A stretch of DNA of 64,000 nucleotides, from contig JAUYSB010000021.1 in NCBI GenBank assembly GCA_030696525.1, positions 1 through 64,000 of the forward strand, written 5' to 3'. Both the position numbers and the translations under genes were made by a program. Below the pieces are notes generated by a model, which was not told where the DNA came from, did not search any database, and was given only the letters and a program-made list of their open reading frames with translations. How positions within the stretch are numbered: the first letter of the stretch is position 1; every line of letters starts with the position of its first letter. This DNA comes from Hydrogenophaga sp. (lineage in GTDB: Bacteria > Pseudomonadota > Gammaproteobacteria > Burkholderiales > Burkholderiaceae_C). This document shows positions 46,667-55,674 of the stretch, in pieces.

Positions 46667-47458
46667 ATGCCGGCATCGCTGCCCCTGACCAAATACCACC
46701 AGATCTACCTGGTGCTGCGCGAACAGCTGCAGGAAGGCCGCTTTGTGCATGGCCTGCCGGGCGAGCTGGAGCTGACGCGGCAGTTCGGCGTCGGGCGGGT
46801 GACCGTGCGCCGGGCGCTGGAGCAGCTGGTCGACGAGGGCCTGATCGTGCGCGAGGCGGGGCGCGGCACACGCCCCACCACCCGCGCCGAACAGGGCCGC
46901 AACCCGCCCGCCCAGGCACCGGTGGAACACGCCAGCTCGCGCCTGAGCGGGCTGCTCGAGAACCTGGTGCAGGTCAGCCGCAGCACCTCGGTCAAGGTGC
47001 TGGACTGGCGCATCATCCAAGCCTCGCCCGAGATGGCGCAGGCCCTGCAGGTGCCCGAGGGCACCAAACTGCGCAAGGCCGTGCGCCGGCGCAGCGCCAG
47101 CGCCGGCCCGGTGTCGCTGATCACCACCTACGTGCCCGATGAGCTGGTGCGCGGCTATGGCCGCAAGGAACTGGCGGTCAAGCCCATGCTGCAGCTGCTG
47201 GAGGAGTCCGGCATCGTGCCCGGGCGCGCGCGCCAGACCATCTCGGCCCGCCAGGCCGATGCCCAGGTGGCCGCCGAACTGCAGGTGGCCGTGGGCACCG
47301 CGCTGCTGCAGGTGCGCCGGCTGGTGTACGACACCCAGGACCGCCCGGTGCAGCTGCTGCACGGCCTGTACCGCCCGGACCGCTACGAATACCAGATGGA
47401 GCTGTCGCAGGTCGGCGCCATCGACGCGCGCATCGTCGCCAAGGAAATCCTCCCATGA
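46667..47458 (+). CDS. GntR family regulator with UTRA domain
   Basis: YHQIYLVLREQLQEGRFVHGLPGELELTRQFGVGRVTVRRALEQLVDEGLIVREAGRGT. Confidence 0.92.
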   Translation: MPASLPLTKYHQIYLVLREQLQEGRFVHGLPGELELTRQFGVGRVTVRRALEQLVDEGLIVREAGRGTRPTTRAEQGRNPPAQAPVEHASSRLSGLLENLVQVSRSTSVKVLDWRIIQASPEMAQALQVPEGTKLRKAVRRRSASAGPVSLITTYVPDELVRGYGRKELAVKPMLQLLEESGIVPGRARQTISARQADAQVAAELQVAVGTALLQVRRLVYDTQDRPVQLLHGLYRPDRYEYQMELSQVGAIDARIVAKEILP

Positions 47459-47471
47459 CAAGGTGCCTTTC

Positions 47472-48764
47472 ATGAACACCGCACAGCGGCCGGCCCAGAC
47501 GCTGGCCCAGAAACTCATTGCCAAAGCCTGTGGCCGCGAGCATGTGGCCGCGGGCGAGATCGTGAACTGCCGGGTCGATCTCGCCATGTTCCACGACTCG
47601 TCGGGCCCGCGCCGGCTCAAGCCCATGCTGGAGGAACTGGGCGCGCCCATCTGGGACAAGAACCGCGTGGTGCTGGTGATGGACCACTACGTGCCCGAGC
47701 AGGATGAGGACTCGCGCCGCATCGTGCGCATCGCCCGCGACTGGGCAGCCGAGCAACGCCTGCCACACGTCTACGACAGCCAGGGCATCTGCCATGTGGT
47801 GCTGCCGCAGAAAGGGCACCTGCGCCCGGGCATGTTCTGTGTCGGTGGCGATTCACATTCACCCACCGGCGGTGCGTTTGGCGCCTACATGTTTGGCATC
47901 GGCAGCACCGAAATGCTGGGCGTGGTGGTGACCGGCGAGCTGTGGGTGCGTGTGCCACAGACCTACCGCATGTGGTGGGACGGCCGCCTGCCCGCAGGCG
48001 TGAGCGCCAAGGACATGATGCTGCACATGATCGGCCGCTTCGGCATGAACGGCGGCGCCTACCAGGCGGTGGAGTTCTGCGGCCCGGCCGTGAGCGCGCT
48101 GTCGATGCAGGAGCGCATGACGCTGTCCAACATGAGCGCCGAGATGGGCGCGCAGGCCGGCCTGATCGCGCCCGACGGCACCACCCGCGACTGGCTGCTC
48201 GCCACCGGCGTGCCGGCGCACGACATCGACACCACCCGATGGTTCACCGACGAGGACGTGAGCGAAGCCGACGCGCGCACCTGGCGGTTTGACGCCAGCA
48301 CGCTGGCGCCCCAGGTGGCCGCGCCGCACAGCCCGGCCAACACGCACCCGGTTGACCACTTCGTTGACGTGGCCGTGCAGGTGGCCTACATCGGTGCCTG
48401 CACCGGCGCCAAGCTCGACGACCTGCGGGCCGCCGCCCAGGTCTTCCGCGGCCAGCAGGTGGCCAGCGGCGTGCGCCTGATGGTGGCACCCGCCAGCCTG
48501 CAGGACCAGCAGCAGGCCGAGGCCGAAGGCGTGCTCGGTGTGCTGCGCGCCGCCGGTGCCGAACTGCTTCCCACCGCCTGCGGCGCCTGCTCGGGCTACG
48601 GCGGCAACATCCCCGACGGCGCCAATGTGATCGCCACCACGGCGCGCAACTTCAAGGGCCGCATGGGCTCGGCCAGCGCGCAGGTCTACCTGGCCTCGCC
48701 CTACACCGTGGCGGCGTCCGCGCTGCGCGGGCGCATCACCGATCCGCGCGAGGTGATGGCATGA
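47472..48764 (+). CDS. LeuC/aconitase-like large subunit (dimethylmaleate/3-isopropylmalate hydratase type)
   Basis: CVGGDSHSPTGGAFGAYMFGIGSTEM; YIGACTGAKLDDLRAAAQVFRG; LPTACGACSGYGGNI (4Fe-4S Cys positions). Confidence 0.88.
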   Translation: MNTAQRPAQTLAQKLIAKACGREHVAAGEIVNCRVDLAMFHDSSGPRRLKPMLEELGAPIWDKNRVVLVMDHYVPEQDEDSRRIVRIARDWAAEQRLPHVYDSQGICHVVLPQKGHLRPGMFCVGGDSHSPTGGAFGAYMFGIGSTEMLGVVVTGELWVRVPQTYRMWWDGRLPAGVSAKDMMLHMIGRFGMNGGAYQAVEFCGPAVSALSMQERMTLSNMSAEMGAQAGLIAPDGTTRDWLLATGVPAHDIDTTRWFTDEDVSEADARTWRFDASTLAPQVAAPHSPANTHPVDHFVDVAVQVAYIGACTGAKLDDLRAAAQVFRGQQVASGVRLMVAPASLQDQQQAEAEGVLGVLRAAGAELLPTACGACSGYGGNIPDGANVIATTARNFKGRMGSASAQVYLASPYTVAASALRGRITDPREVMA

Positions 48765-49261
48765 GCAACCTCCACAAGGTCTGGACATTCGGCGCCGACA
48801 TCGACACCGATCAGCTGGCCCCAGGCGCCTACATGAAGCTGAGCATCGAGGGCATCGCGCCCCATTGCCTCGAAGGCGTGCGGCCCGAATTTGCCAGCCA
48901 GGTGCGGCCGGGCGATGTGATCGCGGCCGGCCCGAATTTCGGCATCGGCTCCTCGCGCGAGCAGGCCGCCGCGGCGCTGGTGCGCCTGGGCGTCAAGGCG
49001 GTGATCGCGCCCTCGTTCAGCGGGCTGTACTTCCGCAACGCCTTCAACCTGGGCCTGCTGCTGTTGACCTGCCCCGAAGCCGAACAGCTGCAGGAAGGCG
49101 AGCCGGTTGCGCTGGACATGGGGCAGCAGCCCGACATCTGCGTGCGGCGCGCCGACGGCAGCACCCTGCCCTGCGAGCCCATTCCCGGCTTCCTGCTCGA
49201 CATGGTCGAGGCCGGCGGCCTGCTCAACCAACTCCGCCAGCGACTGCAATCCACCGCATGA
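48761..49261 (+). CDS. LeuD/aconitase-like small subunit
   Basis: FGADIDTDQLAPGAYMKLS; GPNFGIGSSREQAAAALVRLGVKAVIAPSFSGLYFRNAFNLGL; ATGA overlap with large subunit. Confidence 0.9.
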   Translation: MSNLHKVWTFGADIDTDQLAPGAYMKLSIEGIAPHCLEGVRPEFASQVRPGDVIAAGPNFGIGSSREQAAAALVRLGVKAVIAPSFSGLYFRNAFNLGLLLLTCPEAEQLQEGEPVALDMGQQPDICVRRADGSTLPCEPIPGFLLDMVEAGGLLNQLRQRLQSTA

Positions 49262-50661
49262 CTTCAGACACTGCTTCCGCCCCGCGCGTGCTGCGCGCCG
49301 CCGCCATGCCCGCCGACGCACCCCACGTGGCGGTGGCCATCGTCGGCGCCGGCGCCTGTGGCCTGACCACCGCCATCCGCCTGCGGCAAGCGGGCGTCGA
49401 GTGTGTGCTGCTGGAGCGCGACACCGTGCCCAGCGGCTCGACCGCACTGTCCTCGGGCCTGATCCCGGCGGCCGGCACACGGCTGCAGAAGTCCCTGGGC
49501 ATCGCCGATTCGCAGACGCTGCTGGCCGAGGACATCATCGCCAAGACCGGCGGCGAGGCGCCCCCGCACCTGGTGCACGCCTATGTGGCCGCCGTGCCCC
49601 AGGCGCTGGACACGCTGGAGTCGCTGGGCATCGCGTTCGAGGTGCAGGACGGTTTTCTCTACCCCGGCCACCGCGTGCGCCGCATGCACGGCGTGCCCGA
49701 GCACACCGGCGCCGCGCTGATGGCCGCGCTGGAGCGCACCGCCACCGGCCTGGGCGCCGACCTGCTGACCGAGGCCCTGGTGCGCGAAGTCTGGGCCGAT
49801 GCCGGGGACCGCGTGATCGGCGTGGGCTACCAGCGCCCCGACGGCAGCCTGGAGCACCTGGCCTGCGACGCGTTGGTGCTGGCCTGCAACGGCTTTGGCG
49901 GCAACGCCGACATGGTGCGCGAGCTGCTGCCGCCAATGGCCGATGCCGCTTTCGGCGGCCACGTGGGCAACGATGGCAGCGCCATTGCCTGGGGCCGCGG
50001 GCTGGGCGCGGCCCTGGCCGACCTGCACGGCTACCAGGGCCACGGCTCGTGGATCACGCCGCAAGGCGCCTTGATGAGCTGGGCCACCATCATGGAAGGC
50101 GGCATCCAGGTCAACACGCGCGGCGAGCGCTTCCACGACGAATCGCAGGGCTACTCCGAGGCCGCCGTGCATGTGCTGCACCAGCCCGGCAGCGTGGCCT
50201 GGGAGGTGTTTGACGAAGCGCTGCTGCCGCTGACACGCAGCTTCCCCGACTTCATCCCGGCCGAGGCCGCCGGTGCGCTCAGGCGCGCCGACGGGGTGGC
50301 CCAGCTCGCGGCCCTCATCGGCTGCGACGCGGCGGTGCTGCAAGCCACGCTGGACAGCGTGGACCCAGCCCGCACCGATGCGCTCGGCCGGCGTTTCAAG
50401 CGCCGCCTGCAGGCACCGTTCTATGCGGTCAAGGTCACCGGCGCGCTGTTCCACACCCAGGGCGGGCTGGACGTCGACGCCCACTGCCGCGTGCGCCGCG
50501 CCGATGGTTCGGTGCTGCCCAACCTGCTGGCCGCGGGCGGCGCGGCGCGCGGCGTCTCGGGCAACGACGCCTGGGGCTACCTGGCCGGCAACGGCCTGCT
50601 CAGCGCCGTGGCCGGCGGCTGGGTGGCGGCCACCACCCTCATCGAACAACACCCGGGCTGA
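49258..50661 (+). CDS. FAD-dependent dehydrogenase (fumarate reductase/KstD-like)
   Basis: VAIVGAGACGLTTAIRLRQAGVECVLLERD..GSTALSSGLIPAAGTRLQ; NLLAAGGAARGVSGNDAWGYLAGNGLLSAVAGGWVAA. Confidence 0.9.
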   Translation: MTSDTASAPRVLRAAAMPADAPHVAVAIVGAGACGLTTAIRLRQAGVECVLLERDTVPSGSTALSSGLIPAAGTRLQKSLGIADSQTLLAEDIIAKTGGEAPPHLVHAYVAAVPQALDTLESLGIAFEVQDGFLYPGHRVRRMHGVPEHTGAALMAALERTATGLGADLLTEALVREVWADAGDRVIGVGYQRPDGSLEHLACDALVLACNGFGGNADMVRELLPPMADAAFGGHVGNDGSAIAWGRGLGAALADLHGYQGHGSWITPQGALMSWATIMEGGIQVNTRGERFHDESQGYSEAAVHVLHQPGSVAWEVFDEALLPLTRSFPDFIPAEAAGALRRADGVAQLAALIGCDAAVLQATLDSVDPARTDALGRRFKRRLQAPFYAVKVTGALFHTQGGLDVDAHCRVRRADGSVLPNLLAAGGAARGVSGNDAWGYLAGNGLLSAVAGGWVAATTLIEQHPG

Positions 50662-50671
50662 GGCCACCACC

Positions 50672-51544
50672 ATGCACACCCACCAAACTCCCTTGAAACA
50701 ACGCCTGCAGCAACCCGGTGCCGTGTTGGCCCCCGGCATTTACGACGCCTTCACCGCCCTGGTGGCCGAGCAGGCGGGTTTCGAGGCCCTGTACCTCTCA
50801 GGCGCCTCGATTGCCTACACGCGCCTGGGGCGCTCCGACATCGGCCTGACCACCGCCACCGAGGTGGCCGACACGCTGGCCCGCATCACCGAGCGGGTGG
50901 CCACGCCAGTGATCGTGGACGCCGACACCGGCTTTGGCAACGCACTCAACACCCAGCGCACGGTGCGCGCTTTCGAACGTGCGGGTGCGGCCATGGTGCA
51001 GCTCGAAGACCAGACCTTCCCCAAACGCTGCGGCCACCTGGACGGCAAGGGCGTGGTATCCGTGGCCGAGATGTGCGGCAAGCTGCGCGCCGCGCTGGAC
51101 GCCCGCCACTCCGATCAGACCCTCATCCTGGCGCGCACCGACGCGGTGGCGGTGGAAGGTTTTGACGCCGCGATGGAACGCGCCGAGGCCTACCTGGCCT
51201 GCGGCGTGGACGCGCTCTTCATCGAGGCCGTGCGCAGCCGCGAGCAGATGGACGCCGCCTGCGGCCGCTTTGCCCACCGCGTGCCCATGCTGGCCAACAT
51301 GGTCGAAGGCGGCAAGACGCCGGTGCAGAGCTCGGACGTGCTGGGCGAGATCGGCTACCGCATCGTCATCTTCCCGGGTGGCACCGCGCGCGCCGTGGCG
51401 CACACCCTGCGCCGCTACTACGGCAGCCTGCACCAGCACCACACCACCGCACCCTTCAAGGACGAGATGCTGGACTTCGACCAGCTCAACGCGTTGATCG
51501 GCACGCCCGAGCTGCTGGCCCTGGGCAAACACTACGAGAACTGA
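50672..51544 (+). CDS. Isocitrate lyase/PEP mutase superfamily lyase
   Basis: GIYDAFTALVAEQAGFEALYLSGASIAYTRLGRSDIGLTTATEV; VIVDADTGFGNALN; LEDQTFPKRCGH. Confidence 0.92.
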   Translation: MHTHQTPLKQRLQQPGAVLAPGIYDAFTALVAEQAGFEALYLSGASIAYTRLGRSDIGLTTATEVADTLARITERVATPVIVDADTGFGNALNTQRTVRAFERAGAAMVQLEDQTFPKRCGHLDGKGVVSVAEMCGKLRAALDARHSDQTLILARTDAVAVEGFDAAMERAEAYLACGVDALFIEAVRSREQMDAACGRFAHRVPMLANMVEGGKTPVQSSDVLGEIGYRIVIFPGGTARAVAHTLRRYYGSLHQHHTTAPFKDEMLDFDQLNALIGTPELLALGKHYEN

Positions 51545-51551
51545 GGCCGCC

Positions 51552-51842
51552 ATGGAATTCCTGGTTCACATCGAGATCGAGTGGCCGCCCGGCAACGACC
51601 CCCAGCTCAAGGACGAGATCTTTGCCGCCGAGCTGCTGCAGGGTCAGCAGCTGGCGCGCGAAGGCAAGCTCAAGCGGCTGTGGCGCATCCCGGGCCGCTG
51701 GGCCAACTGGAGCCTCTACGACGTGGCCGACGCCACCGAGCTGCACGCCGCGCTCACGTCGTTGCCGCTGTACCCGTGGATGAACATCCAGGTGCACGCC
51801 CTCGCCGAACACCCCAACGACCCGCGCGCGCTGGGCTTGTGA
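51552..51842 (+). CDS. Muconolactone delta-isomerase-like protein
   Basis: MEFLVHIEIEWPPG...ELLQGQQLAREGKLKRLWRIPGRWANWSLYDVADATELHAALTSLPLYPWMNIQVHAL. Confidence 0.85.
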   Translation: MEFLVHIEIEWPPGNDPQLKDEIFAAELLQGQQLAREGKLKRLWRIPGRWANWSLYDVADATELHAALTSLPLYPWMNIQVHALAEHPNDPRALGL

Positions 51843-51884
51843 CGCCATCCACTGCGGCAGCGGCGGCCGGTGAATAATCGCTGC

Positions 51885-53462
51885 ATGTCCACCGCCGCGT
51901 CCATCTGGAGCCCCCTTCGCCAACCCGCCTTCCGTGGCCTGTGGCTGTGTGGCGCCGCCTTCTTCATCGGCAACGGCATGCAGGTCATGGTGGCGGCCTG
52001 GCTGATGGTCGAGATGACCGGCTCGTCCTTCCTGGCCGCGCTGGTGCAGACCGCCGTTTTCCTGCCCATGTTCGTGCTGGCGCTGCCGGCCGGCGTGCTG
52101 GCCGACACCACCGACCGCCGACGCCTCATCAGCATGGCGCTGGTGGCGCAGCTGGTGGCCAGCGCCTTGCTGGCGGTGCTGGCGCTGGGCGGCTGGGGCG
52201 GGCCCGCCTCGGTGCTGTTCCTCGTGTTTGTGTGCGGCTGCTGCCTGGCCATGCTGACGCCGGCATGGAACTCCTCGGTGGTGGACCCGGTGCCACGCGA
52301 GGAATGGCCGCAGGCCATCACCGTCATCAGCATCGCCTACAACGCCGCGCGCGCCGTGGGCCCCACGCTGGCCGGCCTGATGTTCACCCGGCTGGGTGCC
52401 GGCTGGGTGTTTGCGGTGACGGTGCTGACCACCGCGCTGATGTGGGAGTCCACCCGCCGCTGACCGCCCAAGGCCCACCCGCCGAGCCGGCTGCCGGCCG
52501 AGCGCCTGTGGGGCGGCACGCTCAGCGGCCTGCGTTTCGCCTGGCACTCGCGCATCATCCTGGCCCAGCTGCTGCGGGTGATGGCGTTCGGTGCCGCCGG
52601 CTCGGCCCTGTGGGCGCTGTTGCCCACCATCGCCCAGCGCATGGGCACGGGTGCCGAAGGCTTCGGTCTGCTGATGGGCTGCATGGGCACGGGCGCGGTG
52701 ATGGCCGGCCTGGTGGTGGGCCGTCTGCGCGCGCGCTTTTCGCTCGACCGCATCGTCATGGCCACCATCGCGGTGTTCGCGCTGGTGCTCACGCTGGCGG
52801 CCCTGGTGCGCCTGCCCTGGCTGATCTACCTGGCCATGGGCGCCGGCGGCGCCGCGTGGATGACATCGATGTCCATCTTCAACAGCGCCACCCAGGCCAG
52901 CGCCCCGCCCTGGGTGCGCTCACGCGCGGTGGCGCTGCACATGGTGGCGGCGCTGGGCGCCTACGCCATCGGCTCGGCCTTCTGGGGTGCCGCGTCCGAC
53001 ATCCTGGGCCTGAACACCGCCCTGATGAGCGCCGCCGTGCTCATGGCCGCCGGCCTGCTGCTGGTCAAACCCTTTCCGCTGCGGGTGGGCAACACCCACG
53101 AGGTGACACAGGGCACGCCGTGGGACGAGCTGTTCATCGAAGCCGAACCGGCGCCCGAGGCCGGCCCCATCGCGGTGGAAATCAGCTACCGCATACGCCC
53201 TGGCACCGACGAGGCCTTTCTGGACGCCGCTGCCCGCCTGCGTGCGCCGCGCAAACGCGATGGCGCCACCTTCTGGCGCATCTATAAGGACCTGGGCCAG
53301 CCGGCACGCTACACCGAACGGTTCATCGTCGAATCCTGGGCCGAGTACCTGCACCAGCGCGCCCGCGCCACCGTGGCCGACCAGGCGCTGGAGGCGCAGC
53401 TGCGGGCGTTTCTGGCCGACGGAGAAAGTGCGCGGATGGCGCACTACATCGCGGAGTTGTAG
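51885..53462 (+). pseudogene. MFS transporter (MFS_3 type, C-terminal extension) interrupted by in-frame TGA
   Basis: N-terminal half 51885-52460 and C-terminal half up to 53462 share one frame with a single TGA at 52461-52463 (...TTALMWESTRR*PPKAHPPSRLPAERLWGGTLSGLRFAWHSR...). Confidence 0.85.
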
Positions 53463-53547
53463 CCCGGCGACCCAGCGCAGCGGGTCCTCCACTCCGCGGG
53501 TTTCCCCCATCGCCCTGCACCACCTTGATCCCTACCATGCACTCATT

Positions 53548-53565
53548 AAACCTATTGATAGGTTT
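53548..53565. promoter_or_regulatory. 18-bp perfect palindrome upstream of CoA-transferase gene
   Basis: AAACCTAT-TG-ATAGGTTT located 12 bp 5' of the TTG start. Confidence 0.65.
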
Positions 53566-53577
53566 TAAGGTGCAAGA

Positions 53578-54795
53578 TTGACTTCAACAGAAACGCCCCG
53601 CGCCGGCCCGCTTTCGGGTGTGAGGGTCATCGACATGACGGCCGTGTTCATGGGCCCGTCGGCCACGCAGATGCTGGCCGATCTGGGGGCCGACGTGATC
53701 AAGGTCGAAGCGCCCGGCGGCGACGTGATCCGGGGCATAGGCCCGCAAGGCGCGCAGGGCCTGGGGCCACTGTTCCTGGGGCTGAACCGCAACAAGCGCA
53801 GCGTGGTGCTGGACGTGAAACACCCCGACGGCAAACAGGCGCTGCTTGACTTGCTGCGCGACGCCGACGTGTTGACCTACAACGTGCGCCCGCCGGCCAT
53901 GCGCCGGCTGGGGCTGGACTTTGACACCCTGGCCGCGCTGTACCCGCGCCTGATCTACGTGGGCATGTTCGGCTTTTCCGAGCGCGGGCGTTACGCCGGC
54001 AACGCGGCCTTCGACGACCTGATCCAGGCCGCGTGTGCCCTGCCGCAAGCCGTGGCCCTGGGCGGCGGCGGCGTGCCGCGTTATGTGCCCTTCACCCTGG
54101 CCGACCGCATGGTGGGCCAACACGCGTTTGGCGTCATCTGCGCAGCGCTCTACGCCCGCGAAAAAACGGGGCTGGGCCAACGGGTGGACGTGCCCATGTT
54201 CGAAACCTTGCTGCCCCAGGTGCTGGGCGACCACCTCTACGGCCAGACCTTTGTGCCGGCGCAAGGCGGCTTTGGCTACCCGCGCCTGCTCTCGCCCGAG
54301 CGCCGCCCCTACGCCACCCGCGACGGCTTTGTGTGCTGCCTGATCTACACCGACACGCAGTGGCGCCAGTTCCTGGCGGCCATCGGCCAGCCCGATGCGT
54401 TCGATGCCGATTCGCGCCTGGCCAACATCGGCACCCGCACGCAGCACATCAGCGCGCTCTACCAATGGGTGTCCGACGAGATCGCGCAGCGCAGCACGGC
54501 CGAGCTGCAGGCGCTGCTGGCCGGCACCGACATCCCGGTGTTTCCCATGCACACCTTCGAGTCGGTGCTGGACGACCCGCACCTGCAGGACATTGGTTTT
54601 TTCAACGAACTGCAACACCCGCAGGTGGGCACGGTGCGCAACACCACCGTGCCCAGCGAGTGGTCGGGCACGCCGCCCGGCCCGGCCACCCCCGCACCGC
54701 GCGCGGGCGCCCACAGCCGCAGCGTGTTGCGCGAGGCCGGCTTTGACGAAACACGCATCAACGCCCTGCTGGCCAGCGGCGCCCTGCGCGAATGA
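53578..54795 (+). CDS. Class III (CaiB/BaiF) CoA-transferase
   Basis: GPLSGVRVIDMTAVFMGPSATQMLADLGADVIKVEAPGGDVIRG; LNRNKRSVVLDVKHPDGKQALLDLL; TTG start. Confidence 0.93.
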   Translation: MTSTETPRAGPLSGVRVIDMTAVFMGPSATQMLADLGADVIKVEAPGGDVIRGIGPQGAQGLGPLFLGLNRNKRSVVLDVKHPDGKQALLDLLRDADVLTYNVRPPAMRRLGLDFDTLAALYPRLIYVGMFGFSERGRYAGNAAFDDLIQAACALPQAVALGGGGVPRYVPFTLADRMVGQHAFGVICAALYAREKTGLGQRVDVPMFETLLPQVLGDHLYGQTFVPAQGGFGYPRLLSPERRPYATRDGFVCCLIYTDTQWRQFLAAIGQPDAFDADSRLANIGTRTQHISALYQWVSDEIAQRSTAELQALLAGTDIPVFPMHTFESVLDDPHLQDIGFFNELQHPQVGTVRNTTVPSEWSGTPPGPATPAPRAGAHSRSVLREAGFDETRINALLASGALRE

Positions 54796-54812
54796 ACACC
54801 TGAAAGGACAGC

Positions 54813-55586
54813 ATGACCGATTCCCTTGAACTCAGCGAAGAACAACGCGGCCCTGTGTTGTGGCTGACCATACAACGCGAAGAACGCCGCAACGCCATGA
54901 ACGCCGCCGTGCTCGGTGGCATCAGCGCGGCCATCACCCGCGTCAACCGCACGCGCGAGGCCCAGGCCATCGTCATCACCGGCGCGGGCAGCAAGGCCTT
55001 CTGCGCGGGGGCCGACCTGCAGACCGGCAACTCCTTCAAGTTCGACCACTCCGAGCCCAACCAGGGATTTGCCAACACGCTGCGCGTGGCGCGCGCCAGC
55101 CATGTGCCGCTGATCGCACGCGTCAACGGCGCGTGTATGGCCGGCGGCATGGGCCTCATGGGCATGTGCGATTTGGTGGTGGCCGCGCGCCACGCCATCT
55201 TCGGCCTGCCCGAGGTCAAGGTGGGCGTGTTCCCAGCCCAGGTGCTCAGCGTGCTGGGCGACCTGCTGCCGCGCCGTGTGCTCAACGAGTGGTGCCTGAC
55301 CGGCGAGCCCGTGAGCGCCGAACGCGCGCTGGACGTGGGCCTGGTCAACGGCGTGGCCGACAACGTGGACGACGCCTTGCAGGCACTGCTGGACAAGCTG
55401 CTCGACAAATCGCCCGCTGCCATAAGGCGTGGCCTCTACACGCTCAAACAAACCGAACACATGACGTTTGAACAATCGCTGGCCTTCACCGAAAGCCAGA
55501 TCGCGCTGTTTGCCATGACCGAAGACGCCGCCGAAGGCCAGCTGGCTTTCCGCGAAAAACGCAAACCCCAATGGACCGACCGATGA
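54813..55586 (+). CDS. Enoyl-CoA hydratase/isomerase family protein
   Basis: ITGAGSKAFCAGADLQTG; ARVNGACMAGGMGLMGMCDLVVAARHAIFGLPEVKVGVFP. Confidence 0.92.
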   Translation: MTDSLELSEEQRGPVLWLTIQREERRNAMNAAVLGGISAAITRVNRTREAQAIVITGAGSKAFCAGADLQTGNSFKFDHSEPNQGFANTLRVARASHVPLIARVNGACMAGGMGLMGMCDLVVAARHAIFGLPEVKVGVFPAQVLSVLGDLLPRRVLNEWCLTGEPVSAERALDVGLVNGVADNVDDALQALLDKLLDKSPAAIRRGLYTLKQTEHMTFEQSLAFTESQIALFAMTEDAAEGQLAFREKRKPQWTDR

Positions 55587-55592
55587 ACTGGC

Positions 55593-55672
55593 CCCCACGC
55601 TCATCACTTCGTGTATTCGCTGCCCCCCAAGGGGGCGCTGGCCTCCCTTGGGGCGGCCCGGCGGGAGGCCAT
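55593..55672. repeat. Comamonadaceae-type GC-rich interspersed intergenic repeat
   Basis: CACTTCGTGTATTCGCTGCCCCCCAAGGGGGCGCTGGCCTCCCTTGGGGCGGCCCGGCGGGAGG; inverted-repeat structure, related fragment at about 35379-35396. Confidence 0.6.
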
Positions 55673-55674
55673 TC

